Source of the DNA: Sordaria brevicollis
Taxonomy: Eukaryota > Ascomycota > Sordariomycetes > Sordariales > Sordariaceae
NCBI GenBank assembly: GCA_033439795.1
Contig: JAUTDP010000008.1
Span: 1,178,001 to 1,242,000 of the forward strand
Direction of reading: 5' to 3'
DNA length: 64,000 nucleotides
Positions 43,407 to 56,038 of this stretch are shown piece by piece (position 1 is the stretch's first letter; every line of letters begins with the position of its first letter). Made by a program: the position numbers and the translations under genes. The notes beneath the pieces were generated by a model that made no database searches, was not told where the DNA came from, and was given only the letters and a program-made list of their open reading frames with translations.

Positions 43407-44886
43407 TTTTGAGGCGTGAAGGTCCTGGTGGAGTCGTGAATTCTGTTGATGGACAATGGTTGGTGACGACTGCGTGTGAATGCAGCTGTGAAATGGAAGC
43501 AATTCGGCGTGAAATGAAAATTGACTGCCTTAATTTCGAGTGATGATGGCGTGATTCTGATCTTGCGTCGCGTTTGAAATGGGTGAGTCCAGACGCACGT
43601 ATGAATGAAGTGTTCCAGGTTGTGATGTCAAATGAAAATGAAAAGTGAGGTGCAAAGTGGAAGTGAAGGAAAATCGTCGAACCGCAATTGCAGTTGCAGA
43701 ATTCCAGAAGGAACGTCGAAGACCTGCAGTCCCGTCGTCAAAGTGAATTGCTTATCGGAAATTTCACTGCCTTATCGAACAAATGCACGTGATTGGTTAC
43801 CGGTGTTTGAGCGAAGGACCCACCGAAACCCGTGCCCCGGGACGGAAGCCCGCACGGCACTACGGCAGATGTCCCAGTTAGGCCGATCGGAGCCGGATCC
43901 GAAGGACGGACATCGGCATTGGGACAGCCGCTCGACGGAGTCATCAGTGTCTTTGGATCGGTTTGGTTGCGTCATTCCCCTTTTCGCCTTTAATTTAAGG
44001 TGCCGATATCGGCGTTGTGTTTAAACCACTCCGCCAGGATGCACGCTGCAGGCACGCTGCGGGAGAAGCCGCTGTCGGTGATCGGTTGTGGAGTTCTTGA
44101 TTTCCGGGGTGATGTTACGGTGCCGGTCCCGGTAGTTTGCGTTACATAGTGACGAGCTTCAAGCCCCGGATTCGGTTGTTGGAGATCAGGGTGCCTGGTG
44201 TTCTCGTGAAAGTTGTTCAGGTGGTGGTACTTGTTGGACCTCTTGGTAAACACTTGTGTCCTCGAGTTTCGTATTCCTTGTTTGGGTGCTTATTCTTTCT
44301 TTAATTGTTGTAGCACTACACTACTGGTACAAAACGCTAGGCTACTCGTCGAAACAGCCTGGTCAAGGTTGTTAGAGCTGGTAGTTCTCTACCTATTTCA
44401 CTCTCACTGACAATTGGTTTTCATCAGGAAACCATCACATCACGCCAGGTCCCAGCCATAAGCCATGCCATCTCCATCCGTTTCACGTATGCTTTGCTTC
44501 CCTTCCTTCCCCACGACCAATGCAAAAAAAAGTCAACAGACGAGAACAAGTATAAGATATAGTGATCAAAGAAAAGGGTTTGAAGCAGACACAGCCAAGT
44601 TCATATAGCCAGCCACGCAAGTATTAGGTCAGTTTGGTGTGTAAGTATCCAATTACTATCCAACGGCATCTCCTGGATCCACCGTGAGTGTAAGGAACCA
44701 ATAATCTAGCAAAGAAAACAGATGAAAGGATAATGATGTTGGTACGATCAGTTCGTGGGTGTTTTGGTGAGAAGTATTTTTATTAAATGGTGGGGAAGAG
44801 GACGGTAATCGTGAGCGATGCTCATCGGACGTGAACCCGGTGTTCGAAGGCTGTGTTCATGTCGTTGCAAATGTGTTCGGACGACC
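43407..44886. other. Intergenic, no supported gene
   Basis: Upstream DNA of the low-complexity protein and 3' flank of the HSF-type gene. A tRNA A-box-like GGCGGAGTGGTTTAA on the minus strand at ~44.03 kb has no matching B box. Confidence 0.4.
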
Positions 44887-46889
44887 TCACATCAACCGTT
44901 TCCGCTTGCGGTCCTCGTCACCCCGGGGATCCTCATCCTCGTCGTCTCTTTCAGCAGTGTCGGTCGGGTTCAAGATATGAGCCATGCTTCCTCTCCTGGT
45001 AGGTGGCGCAGAATGATCCCTCACTGACAGATTCTTGTTATCGCGGCCAGCCGAGTTCCAGGACCAGTTGCCGAAGGTGTCACCTCCTCCACCGTTAGTA
45101 GAGAAGGAGGGCGGGGGTGGTGGCGATGCTGGCCTGGAGCGAGGTTGCGAAGCAGACTGGAGAGAGTAGTGAGAAAACGAATCCCGGATGCGCTGGTCTT
45201 CGGACAATCCAGGGCGATTTGGTGATGAAGGCCACTGCGAGGATGGCGGGCCAGAGAAAGTTGGAGGAGGGTTAGGAGGAGGAGGCTGATTAGCTTGCCA
45301 ACCGTGAGCCCGAATGTCGGCAGAGGTATGTCTCCTGGCCAAGCCCGGGTGAAGCTCAACATTCGAGAGCGGGTGCGGGGGAGGAGGAGGCGGATGCGGC
45401 CGGAGGGAAGATGGCGATGTCCCTGCCGAGTTGCCGCTGGTGGAGCCATATGGTCTGCGGCCTGGGGTACTTATCGACAGATTCGAAGGGACGGCAGGAC
45501 GATACGAGTTGTAACTCGATAGCCGGGGTGGTTGACCGGGAACCGTCAAGGTAGGGCCAGATCTCCGCGGGTCGTCCTGGGCAATTTGCCGCGGTGATAC
45601 GGGGGCGTTCTCCACATTCGAGAAGTAGGAACGGGTGCTGGCAAAGACCTGCTCATGAGGCTCATCCAACGAGCGGAATACCTCCATCTGGCGCTGAACC
45701 TGCCCTTGCAAAGCCGACACTGGAGATCGTGTTAGTGGTTTGGTCACCCACAAGATGCCAAATGAAAACTTACCGTCATGGTGGATCGGATTGTCAGGGG
45801 AAGGAGCAAGGGCGAGCACGGCCCGCGAGAGCTCATGGTTGAACTGCAGCAAACGCGATACCGTGTCCATGATGGCCTGATGCTTGATATGCATGAACTG
45901 GGCGTTCTCTTCGTGCCGCTGAAGTCGAGTGCTGAGATCATAGAGAGTATGCTCGATGCTGTTAAGCCGAGGATCTCCGCCTTGGACTTCCTGCATAGGG
46001 GGCATGGGCTCGGCCGGGGTGCCTGGTTGCGATGGCGGGGCCTTTTGGTTGTTGTTATATTCTCTGTGAACGAGAGAGTGGCGAGACGCTCTGCGCTTGA
46101 TTTCTCGCAAGCTGACTAGGTCTCCGCGCTTGAAGTTGCCGTTGCCGTGCTTGAATTCCCAGATAGTAGCGTCGGGAGCTCCATGGTGGAATACATCGCT
46201 CACTTTTTGAATGTCAGTGACTTGTAGGCAATTATTTGAGCTGAAAAATTCCTTACCTTTGTGAAACCCGTACATGTTGAGCTGACGGACAAACGATGAA
46301 ATGTTGGTGTGTTTAAAGTATTGACTGAGAGCTGTTAGTGACCCGGCCATCCCAAGCTTCTGATGATTTTTCCAACTTACGCCAAGACCTTGGAGAATTC
46401 CTGCGATGGCTGCATAACGAAGCTCTCGGAGGTAGGCGACCATGAGATCAAATGCTGGATCGACTTGTCCTCCAACATGTTATACAGCTTATGGATGAAG
46501 GCCGTCTGAACAATCTTGGGCTGGTGAACCGCGGGGGCAGCGGCAGCCGGTGCCGGCATAATGATATTATCGGGAGACAGCTGATCGTTTGCGGATGATA
46601 GTTGCGGTCGGCCATTGGGAGCTGCCTCCTCGGCCGGGCTCTTGGGCGCCGGCATGGAATCCGAACTGCTTGGAGCTGCCATAGTACCGGCGCTGTTATT
46701 GTTGTTGGTATTGCTGTTACTATTGCTGCCGCCGGTGTTGCTGTTGCTGGGGGTAATGTCCATTGGGTCGCCTGGAGGAGCCGACATTTGGATGGTCGGC
46801 GTGATGATCGGTAGGTTTCTTCCACCCATTGATTCGTCTGGCTTCTCGGCCAGGTGGTTTCTCGGTGCGCTTTCAGTTGCGGTAGCCAT
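44887..46889 (-). CDS. sfl1: HSF-type transcription factor, Sfl1-like (612 aa)
   Basis: Four exons: 46889-46381, 46324-46257, 46202-45774 and 45719-44887. The N-terminus is low-complexity with Asn/Ser runs. The heat-shock-factor DNA-binding domain lies at about residues 120-235: FIHKLYNMLEDKSIQHLISW, SFVMQPSQEFSKVLAQYFKH, TNISSFVRQLNMYGFHKVSD, VFHHGAPDATIWEFKHGNGN, FKRGDLVSLREIKRR. A coiled-coil region (NSIEHTLYDLSTRLQRHEEN) follows, then a Pro-rich C-terminal half. VSDVFHHGxPD and the domain order fit Sfl1/Flo-suppressor proteins rather than Hsf1. Such factors repress flocculation/filamentation genes and affect hyphal development. The exon-3 acceptor is AAAAAG, a weak site. A roughly 6-kb gene-free region lies upstream. 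Confidence 0.9.
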
Positions 46890-48090
46890 CTGCACTATAC
46901 ATGGGCGGTGGTTGTGTTAGTAAAGCGCAACGGGATGGCACGAGGTAGATTGAGAAGGAAAAGAATATCTTCCATCCGATCCAGTGCTCCGGACCGGACT
47001 TCAGATGACACATGCAGGGTGTGCTCCGTGCGGCGGAAGGAAATCCGGCAATGGACCGGATGGCAGACCGGCCGATTGACGGCGGACCTCGGACCACCTC
47101 ACCCACATGGGATCCATTCCACCTCCATTGCGCAAACAATGCGCAACGAGGACCCCATATTCTAACGGATAAAAACGTGGAGGGGGTGTATCAGCCTACC
47201 TCATCGCGTGGCGCAAAAGAACCTGATAGTTTTGTTGCGCGTCAATCCGTTCAAGGAAGTCCCCCACCGTGTCGATATGTCTGTCGGCTAGCTTCCTTGT
47301 GTGCGTGCGTGTGTGCTTTGTTCGCGACGGCGGCTTGTTGGTTGGAGATTCGGGGCTTGTGTCTTCTTGTCTCCTGCTACTTCCCGTAGTCTTGTGGCCA
47401 GGACCCGCTTAAAGTGCTTCTTTCAAAGTGGCAGCTGTTGGACCCTGTGCGAGTGACAAAAGAGGATGGGTGTGGTGACTGGTGACAGGTAGCCGGTAGC
47501 CTTGCATGCAAATTGTTGTAGACCCAAGCTCGGTGTCCCAGACAATGGAGTTACTCGATTCTGCAGCCCGGGGGGGCGGTGGGCGGTGGACGTCGATCGT
47601 GAGGCTTCGGCGGTGGCAGCAGACAATCAATGTGACTGATTGTCTGTCTCTGTCTTGCTTGTCGTGGGAATGAGCAAGCAAGCAGCAGGGAGGAGGATGG
47701 ACGAAGATGGACGGACGGAAACGGGGGGACGCGGGTGATGGTCGGTCGGGGATTCGGGTTAGAAACCTGGTGGAAGAAAGTGGACTTCTAGTCCTGGTCT
47801 CTCTCTCAGTGCTGGCTGGTCTGATCTGGTTCCGTCGGCAGCACGGTTCGGGGTGTAATGGTAGGCTAGTGAGTTGTCGGGAGAGTGGAGCGAAAAGGCA
47901 TTTGTTTTTTTTTTCTCAAGCGCTGCTGAATGGATTCGCTGCCCGGACGGTGGCGCAACAATGAACGGAGAACGGAGACGACTTCGGGGCTAAAAAGTAA
48001 CCGGTGGTGGTCGACCTCTCGAAACGGGGGGGGAACAATTGTGGTGGTCGAATCTGCGAATCGAAGTTCAAGAAAGTGGGCGGTCTAGTG

Positions 48091-48120
48091 GAGGACGATA
48101 GAGGACGATAGAGGACCATG
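48091..48120. repeat. GAGGACGATA short tandem repeat
   Basis: Two identical 10-bp units followed by a degenerate third (GAGGACCATG). Confidence 0.7.
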
Positions 48121-48223
48121 GGAGGACCAAAGCAGCTGAATGATTGGCTCAGCGGCGGGATGCTTGGTTCAGTGAGTGGTCGATCCGGGGGAGAGATTTC
48201 CACGGGCCAAGCACCAGCACAAG

Positions 48224-48250
48224 GGAGACCTGGGAGACCTGGGAGACCTC
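48224..48250. repeat. GGGAGACCT short tandem repeat
   Basis: Three identical 9-bp units in direct order. Confidence 0.75.
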
Positions 48251-51200
48251 GCTGAATGTGACGGGGCGGCTGTTGACGGGACGTCTTCTGTGAGTACCTC
48301 TAGGTATACTTGGGTGTATACTTGGCCAAGTCACTATCCTCAAACACCACGTCCGTGGAGATATGGAGAGGCTACAGGCATGTATGGACCGGGCTGCCTC
48401 TGGAAAGTGAACCACAAGGAAAGAAAAACGTGTACAAGCAGTATGTATCCTGTGTAAAACTGGGGACGCTGGCTCAAGATTCGACCAAGAGAATGTTGAC
48501 AACGATGAGTGACATGGACAACGCCAACGGGCATGAACTTGATGGGGAACAAGTTCGCATATAATTCCAGGGGCTGTTGTTCCTCCGAGATTCCACGGGC
48601 GCTGTATGGACTATGCAAAAGATTCCAATGGGATTGGAAGCACTGGCCGTTGTCGAATAGAAAATCAAACAGGAATCCACCAAGTCTACAATTACCTCTA
48701 CCTGACTACACTATGTGTGCGTATTCATCTCTAGTGAAAATTCTGCATGAGAATACGCAGAAGGAACACACAAGATGGTTGATTCCAATGTGCGGTGCTC
48801 TTTCCATCTGATGGCCATGAGCTGTGGAATGACGGAAGGTGAGAACAACAGCGGCATGAGGGGCATTGATCCATGGTCTTGAACTAACGGTGCCCGCACC
48901 AAATCACAGTTTGCCTCTGTTAGTGCGATACCTCGCTTGTACCTGCCTAACCAAAGCAAAGATGCGGCCCGCAACTGAACGCTCAGACCAAAAAGACCCG
49001 GGAGTCGTGACTTGCCGTTCTCCCCTGCATCATCTCTGACCTCCTCCGCAAATGACCAGCGGCCATCTTGACTCTGAACAGGTACCCGGCCAAGGATTTC
49101 ATTCTTCTTTCCCTAAAACCACCTTCCATTCCCGGCCCGACCTTGATTTCCTGACTTGGTCACGCCGCCGGCAAACAAGCAAGCTTTCCAAGCAGCTATC
49201 CTACCCGCAGTCCATACAAGTCCATCAGGACCATGCAGATTGGCAATAGAGGCCCCCCTCTGAGCCTCAAAATCACTGGTTCCATCCGGAGCGAAGAGAA
49301 AAAGGGCAGGAGGCAAAGCATGCCAACAGGCACAGCAGGGCCAACAGGGAAGTCAAGTCATGTCAGGAACCCGCAGCACGGATCGAATGCACAGAGAAAT
49401 GGAAATGGAAGAGGCGTTGAAACAGAACCAATCGCAGCCCCATCCCATAAACGGGCGGAATTCCCCTTCACCTGGCCCATGAATCTCATCAGAGACATGC
49501 AAGAGAGACTGCACTTTACAACGACATTACAGCCGACACACAACAAGAGACAGGACCTCACGGCCGAGCAAAGGCAAGATAGATTTGATAACTGAGCATG
49601 AACAGCCAGACATTCAGGCCACATCAACCGGCCCAGATGATGAACATGTTGATCAACACTCGATGGAATCGTGGGTCATCAGATCGGAGTCCGGACAAAC
49701 GAAAGCCACCCCCCAGCTGAATGTGAGTGACATGGCACCAACACCTACTGCTGAGTGGCTCGCCACTATACTTGTACTCGGTCTTCCTTCTTCCTTCTAG
49801 AGGTGAGCCATCATCCTTCCATCCCTTCGTTCTTCTGCACAAATGCAAAAGGGACTGATAAAAGAAGCTCTAGAAACACTGGAATTCTTCCTGTCCTCGT
49901 TCTAGCACCATTGTTTTGGTTCTTCCCTCGAAAAAGGAATGAAGCCGAATGTGACGACTCTCCCAAAGAATGCTGATCTACGCAGGGCATCACATCCCAT
50001 CGAGTAGGTATGTACCACCACAGTCGCAGTACCTTATTTTACCGTACGACCGTAAAATTTCCACGATGAACCACTTTCTGTCCGGGTCTGGTACGAGGAC
50101 TTCCACAAACAGGAGTCCCAGTTCCTGCTGTAACCAAGTTACTCGCATAAACCAACAGGATGTTTGGTCACTGGATGGAAGAAGGAAACCCCAAACGGCT
50201 TCCCATCATGCAACCTCATTTGGATAGGGCAGCGGATCGGATAGGGACACGCGCTTGGCAGCAATCTTGGCTTCACTCCATCTCGTGGCAGCCATTTCCG
50301 ATGACCACCATCTCCATCTTCTCCATCTTCGAAAATATTCCGACACGACGACACCCACTTTGGCTTGTCATCATTCGGACGAACTTTCTGTTCTCTTTTT
50401 CCTCGAGGGAAAACAGTCCGTTGGGGGGCCATGGCGCAGACACTCAAGTGCACGCCCAAATCTCCCGTTGTTGTGTGGCGGGTCTCAGAGCTCCTCAAGA
50501 CCAAGCCCAAAATTCGAGGCTCCAAGACCTTCAACAAGTTACACAACCCAAGTCTATCGGACATCTCCTGAGAGTTCAGGTTATCAAGCATGTTAGGTCA
50601 GTGTCCACCAAGAGTCTGGGATAAACGCCTCTACCTCAACTCTCACCTCTCTTCTTGTGGCGCCCTCGTCAACGAAAAAGCCCCGAAGCGTGATCACCAA
50701 GCGCCCCCACAAACCTACCATATGGAGATGGCATACACCATCTGGGAGTCAGGTGTCGGAAAAGAGTTCAAGTCATGACCTTTTGGTTGCTTGCCTAGAA
50801 ATGGACCCCAAAAAGTCTATGGGGCCATCCATTTACATATTCCGACCCTATGCAGGGCAGCCGCGGAACCGGTTCAACATGCCGTTTCCTCTATTTTGAT
50901 CTGCCTATTCCTCCAAAATTTCCGACCATACACACCCATTGAGGATGAGATGGAAGACTGCCTTTATGTGTAGATGAATCTCAGCTTCGAGTCTTGAGGT
51001 TCGAGCTACCAGGAATGGAACAAGGCCGATATTGGATTCCGATCTTCAATGTCGATCCCTCCCTCATTTTGGCCGAGTTACTCGTTTCCCCTTCCTTCCC
51101 GTCTCTCCCGCTGTCCCGCAAAGGAAGGTCCGCACAAGACGACACATTCTCACGATATGCACTAACAATTTCACAACTCTTGGCATGGTTTAAGCGACCT

Positions 51201-52895
51201 GAAACTCCTGACTTTCTAGTTTCCCAAATCAGCCATCTTTCAGCTTCCATATTGCATCTCCATTCTTCAGCTTGCTACCCTTATCCCAATTATCTATACC
51301 CAGACCACATACTTCATGCCATTGACCTATCTTCGCTTAACAAGCGAGAGGGATCTCCTTCGGACAGACGGGAGAAAGCTCCCCCTAGCTACTCACCAGC
51401 TCAAGTCCAGCTACCCTGTTCGCCTGCCTACCCTCCACTAGTCTCACTGGACGAGGACTAATCAGCCCTGCCATTTGTCGTCAGGGGCATGACTGGACAA
51501 TTTCACCTTTGCTTTTCTGAAACCCAGTCCAAACCTGTCCAAACTTGGACAGGATTATTATCAGGGACCGCTATAGGTCGATCATTCATGACTATCTCCC
51601 GGGTATCATGGCATGAGAAAGCCTCGAGAGGCTGTCATAGGGCACTGGCCGTAAATGAGTCCTTGTATGATCGTCATGTGGAGTCCTTGGGAAAATCTCC
51701 GGGAATTACAGTAGTACATATCAAGGACGGAGTAAAGTGCATCACGTTGAGTTCCCAATCACAGCGCAAGTTCTACACGTTCAGTGTGTCTTCAAGGCGA
51801 GTGAGTCTCCTTTCCTCACGGATTCCCTTAATTTCCATTCGTCTGTCTGCTCATCTACATCCACTACATACATCCTTTTGTTTTCGTGAAACATAAAGGT
51901 AGGTCGACTATATCACCACGTGAAAGGCAGGATACTTACTAAATCTAGAATATGCTAATCATTGTGCCTGACATACCACGGACTGCAGACCTCGAAAACG
52001 TGTACATATGTAATGTGCTTATGTACATATGCCTCGCGGAGCCGAATCTATTTCCTGTCGTGGCACCTGCGTTAGTGTTCCCTTTTTCCGTAACCTTATG
52101 CAACAGACTTCGTCATTCTTCTCGTTCGGGGTCACCAGGTCACCAAGCTCGGGTCTCCAAGATCTTGTAAGCCTTGTCCTTGTGGATTCATCATCAAAAC
52201 AACAACGGAGACCGGTATCGGGTAGGAAAGACGGGTTCGGTCAAACTCGGACGGAGCGGGCCATAAATCTCAGGGCACACACTAAATGGCTCCAGCGGAG
52301 GCTCCATGCTGCTGATCTTCATGATCTTCTTGTGAGGCGGATTGACTACACTCTGCTTCACCTCGTCGTCAATGCCGCCTAACCTTGCCGTATCTACTTG
52401 TAGTGTCGGGAAAGGGTTCACTTTGCTTTTTTCTTCAAGAATAATTAATTAAGTTGGTGGAATGAAATGGCTCAGATGAATCTTTCGTATAGGATGGGGA
52501 AAAAGAAGCCCCTCTAGTTTTTCATTTCGTCAGGTACTGTTGAGGTGGAGTTAAGTCGATTTGTCATATCATATGAATGTTGTGTATTGTATATGGGTAG
52601 TAAGGAGTGTGATAGGCGGATTTTGATCGGTACCATTGCACTACTAGTTATTTTTCAAAGTATGCTCTTATGGCGCCGAATAAATTGAAAAGCAAATCAC
52701 TGGATGGTTTGCTCTTCGTTATACTGTTCAGCAATCCTTCGAAACCCCGTGTGAAATTGGCAATAGCTTTTCCAAACAATACTCCTATCCCTAAACATTT
52801 GACCCAAGCAAAGTCATGGCTCAAACAGCAAAAAGAAACCGACAAGCAAAAAAGGGTTCTCATTCAAACACCAAAAAGGTCCTTCAGCATTCCGT

Positions 52896-55523
52896 CTAGG
52901 CAAACGGGTCCTCCTCCTCCCCATCACTCCCCTCACCAGCAACCCTCCTCTCACCCACCTCCCTGATCTTCTCCCCCAGTATCCTCCTCCCATACCTCTC
53001 CGCCACCTTGCCCGCAGCCTCAATCATTCTACCCGTCCTATCCTTCATCAACTGCACCACCTCCAGCGCTCTCATCCCCCTATCCTCGCCCTCGCGACAC
53101 TCAATTGCCAAAAGCTGCAACAGCGTCTTGTCGATATCCAGCTCCAGCCTCGCCAGCGCCGCGCGCTGCGAAGCCGTGGAGCGCGAAGAGTCCAGCATAT
53201 CTGACAGTTGCGCAGCCCGCAAAGAAGTGAGAAGGAAGGACTGGGTGAGGGGGAGCGATTCCTTTGATGTCAAGGGGTCGGTGTTTTCAGAGTCTGAGTC
53301 CTCGGCGTCGGAACCTTCGGAGGAGGAACCGGCCCCATCTTCGCCGTCTACGTCCATAAGATCGTCGCCGCTGCGCTTCTTCGATTTCTTGGATTTCTTC
53401 TTCGGCGCGGAGGTGAGGGGCACGGCAAAGTCGAATTCGGACAGCAAAGGACGAGGGAAGTAAGGGTATTGGTCGCCTCCCTTGAGGATGATGCAATGGA
53501 ACTTGTTATCGGCTACGGCGATGGGGAAGTAAGATTCCTTTTTGCGGCCAGACGCCAAACGGGGGAGGAGACGGGTGTCGAGGAGCGGGACCCAGACGGC
53601 GCGGGAGGGTCGGCGCCAGTGCAAGAGGGTAAGGAGGGTGCCGGTTGAGTCGTAGATGCAGGGGTCGCCGTTATCGGAAAAGAAGACGCTTTTTACGGTG
53701 GCGCCTTCGGGAAGGGCGACGGTGTCTTCGTTCTGACAGACTTCGTCACGCTTGATGTTCTCGATGGTGTACAACAAGCGCGACATACCATCCGCACCCA
53801 CGGGTCCGTTGCCCATGGTTAGGACGTAGTCCCTCCAACTGGCGCACGTTACGATGGGCGTGCTCTTGGGTCTGTATACCCGCACCGGGATACCGAAGAG
53901 GGTGTATATCCTCACGTAGTTACCTGTTGTTGTGACGGTGATGTACGAATCGTTTAGCGACATGGCAAGGACTGCCTCGCCCTTGGGAAGCTGTATGCGC
54001 CAATCATTTCGTTGCGTCCAGGTTTCGTGAGGACGGTAAAAGACCACAGCCGGTGAGCCGTCATCTTTTGGTGGGCACGAGAAGAGCGAGCCCTTGTCGT
54101 TCAAGCAGGCCTTGTCGTAGAGGAAGGTGTCGGTAAAATGGAAATCTCTGTGGAACTCGTGGTCGTAGAACTCGACGGTTACGGTGTTGTGGGAGTCTTG
54201 GTCCACAGTCCAAACGAAGCCGATCAGGTTCAGGCAGAGATATTTCCGGTTGCCGCGCCAAGGGGTCGATCCGGGCTGGAAGGAGGGATGGTGTTGTGGT
54301 TGGACAAAGTTGCCGCGCTTGGTAACGTGGCTCTCGTAGATAGCATCGTCTTCGGCTGGGCGTTTGCGGCCCGCATTGAGGGTATATCCTGCACCGTCGT
54401 CGTCGACCACAAAGTCATCGTCGTCGCCATAGTTTTCGTCCAAAAGGTCTTCCAGGTCGGCATCTACGTCGTCTCTCCGTGGGCGAGCGTCGGGCTTGGG
54501 GCCGCTAACCTCCAAGCGGCGGGTATTGTTGGATAGTTCGGTAAGAGGGTCGTGGATGAAGGGAGCGGGCTGCTTCGGTAGCCTGAGAAGAGAAGCAAAC
54601 TGCTCTGGCACGAAGTCGGGGGAGATGTAGAGCTCTCCGTCAGATGTTGTGAAAGAAGCAAGATTCTTAGTAGGATGCCAGCAGATATCGGTAACATTGG
54701 GGTATTCGTATCTCGCAATGACACTTTGGTCCTTGGTTGACCAGATCAGGAGCTTCTTGTCCTTACCAGCCGAGGCCAGCAGGGCACCATTGGGTGACCA
54801 AGAAAGGGCTGTGATATCTCCATCATGGCCGTTCTTGAATGCTCGCTGCTTCTCCCAGTCGTTCTTGGAAATAACCTGGATGTCCCGTGTAGGAGTCGGT
54901 ACGGCAAAGGCGCGGCCATCAGGGTGCCACACCGCCCTTGACGAAGCCTCGGATTCAGTCTCCAGCCTGCCAATGACACCATCAACCTTTCGAATGAGCT
55001 CTGGGTGCTCGGCTGTTAGAGAGTAGATGTAGATGACGCCGTCAGTACATGATAGGGAGAGCAGGCTGCCCTTGGGATCGAAGGTCAAGTGTTTTGTCGG
55101 CTTTCCGTGTTCTTTGAGGGTCCGTAGTTGGGTGTTATCGTTGACTCCAACCAATCTGACTGTGAGCTCGTCGCTAGCCACGGCACACCACTGCTGGTCT
55201 GGTGATATGGCGACATCGCGAACTGGTAGAGAGGTTCGAAGAAGGAAACGGTCAAAGGCGTTGGTGTCGAGGGAGTACAAGCTCACGGTACCGTCTTCGG
55301 AGCCGGCCACAAAGTAGTTGTTGCTAGCGGCAAGGGCCAGGTTCTGTTCCTGGCAGTCGTCGATATTCGTGGGTTCGCCCTCGTATCCTGTCTTGTAGAG
55401 TCTGGTGGTGTTGTTGGACCCGACGGTGACCAGTCTGGTGCCATCCGGAGTGTAGGCGCAGTATGTCTGCCCTGGTGGATGGGCGGGTCGTGACCGCGGT
55501 CGTGATGCGATTAAAGTGGTCAT
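52896..55523 (-). CDS. ctf4: Ctf4/AND-1/SepB replisome hub protein (875 aa)
   Basis: Single exon. Residues 1-300 form an N-terminal WD40 propeller (TYCAYTPDGTRLVTVGSN; SEDGTVSLYSLDT; HDGDITALSWSPNGALLASA; DKKLLIWSTKDQ). An acidic linker (DVDADLEDLLDENYGDDDDF) follows at about 355-385. From about 415 to 700 comes the Ctf4/SepB middle domain (NRKYLCLNLIGFVWTVDQ; VEFYDHEFHRDFHFTDTF; LYTIENIKRDEVC; RAVWVPLLDTRLLPRLASGR). The tail has a Lys/Ser/acidic stretch and a helical end. Ctf4 trimers link CMG helicase with DNA polymerase alpha at the fork and support cohesion; the Aspergillus orthologue is SepB. It diverges from a WD40 gene across about 0.5 kb. Confidence 0.93.
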   Translation of the reverse strand: MTTLIASRPRSRPAHPPGQTYCAYTPDGTRLVTVGSNNTTRLYKTGYEGEPTNIDDCQEQNLALAASNNYFVAGSEDGTVSLYSLDTNAFDRFLLRTSLPVRDVAISPDQQWCAVASDELTVRLVGVNDNTQLRTLKEHGKPTKHLTFDPKGSLLSLSCTDGVIYIYSLTAEHPELIRKVDGVIGRLETESEASSRAVWHPDGRAFAVPTPTRDIQVISKNDWEKQRAFKNGHDGDITALSWSPNGALLASAGKDKKLLIWSTKDQSVIARYEYPNVTDICWHPTKNLASFTTSDGELYISPDFVPEQFASLLRLPKQPAPFIHDPLTELSNNTRRLEVSGPKPDARPRRDDVDADLEDLLDENYGDDDDFVVDDDGAGYTLNAGRKRPAEDDAIYESHVTKRGNFVQPQHHPSFQPGSTPWRGNRKYLCLNLIGFVWTVDQDSHNTVTVEFYDHEFHRDFHFTDTFLYDKACLNDKGSLFSCPPKDDGSPAVVFYRPHETWTQRNDWRIQLPKGEAVLAMSLNDSYITVTTTGNYVRIYTLFGIPVRVYRPKSTPIVTCASWRDYVLTMGNGPVGADGMSRLLYTIENIKRDEVCQNEDTVALPEGATVKSVFFSDNGDPCIYDSTGTLLTLLHWRRPSRAVWVPLLDTRLLPRLASGRKKESYFPIAVADNKFHCIILKGGDQYPYFPRPLLSEFDFAVPLTSAPKKKSKKSKKRSGDDLMDVDGEDGAGSSSEGSDAEDSDSENTDPLTSKESLPLTQSFLLTSLRAAQLSDMLDSSRSTASQRAALARLELDIDKTLLQLLAIECREGEDRGMRALEVVQLMKDRTGRMIEAAGKVAERYGRRILGEKIREVGERRVAGEGSDGEEEDPFA

Positions 55524-56038
55524 GTTTGAATATGGTGCTTCTGGTTACTTTGACACCATTCCCATCAGTCGCAAAGAAAAGAGAAAGAGAAAGAAACCGA
55601 GGAGAAGTGGTAAAGTGGTAATCGGCGTGTAAGTTACGAAATGGAAACACGCGTCGAGCGCGTTTTCAATTTACGGCTCGCGCTATCACTTATCGTGCCC
55701 CACCATGTCATTCGCGGCATGTGGGTCCCGAGCTTCCCCGCCAAATCGTGACAGGGGCAGCTCCTCTCAACGCTATAGGGGTATCTGTTAAGGATCGTAC
55801 GTCTCCTTGGTGAGATACTTAACAGTTCCCTAACACCACTCCTTTTCGTCTGCCTCTTGAGCTTCGAAGCATCTGGAACTTTATCCATCTCATCATCAGA
55901 CGGTCACTTACAAATCCGAAATCTCATCTGTTTTGAAGGGAAATCAAAGAGGAATTTTCTTTCCGGTCTTCTTCTTACCAGAATCAACTTAGAACACCAA
56001 TATCCACCACCCTCCCATTCATCAGGTCAGGCGTCAAG
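55524..56038. other. Shared divergent promoter of ctf4 and the WD40 gene
   Basis: About 515 bp between two start codons on opposite strands. No extra frame or RNA is seen; the interval is short enough for shared regulation. Confidence 0.5.

Larger units (their letters stand above)
46890..52895. other. Six-kilobase region without a convincing gene, upstream of sfl1
   Basis: Many overlapping open frames of 60-155 codons occur on both strands, for example 50160-50624, 50994-51461 (non-ATG) and the minus frame 50591-50139. None has a recognisable domain or splice-joined continuation. Short tandem repeats sit at 48091-48120 (GAGGACGATA) and 48224-48250 (GGGAGACCT). The part next to 46889 should contain the sfl1 promoter and a possibly long 5' leader; the part near 52.4-52.9 kb is AT-richer and is the 3' flank of ctf4. 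Confidence 0.45.

Noticed and set aside
44010..44060. tRNA A-box-like GGCGGAGTGGTTTAA on the minus strand
   Set aside because: No B box or paired T arm within 150 bp downstream.
50160..51461. Several 68-155 codon frames upstream of sfl1
   Set aside because: Overlapping frames on both strands with no splice continuation or recognisable motif; at least one starts at TTG.
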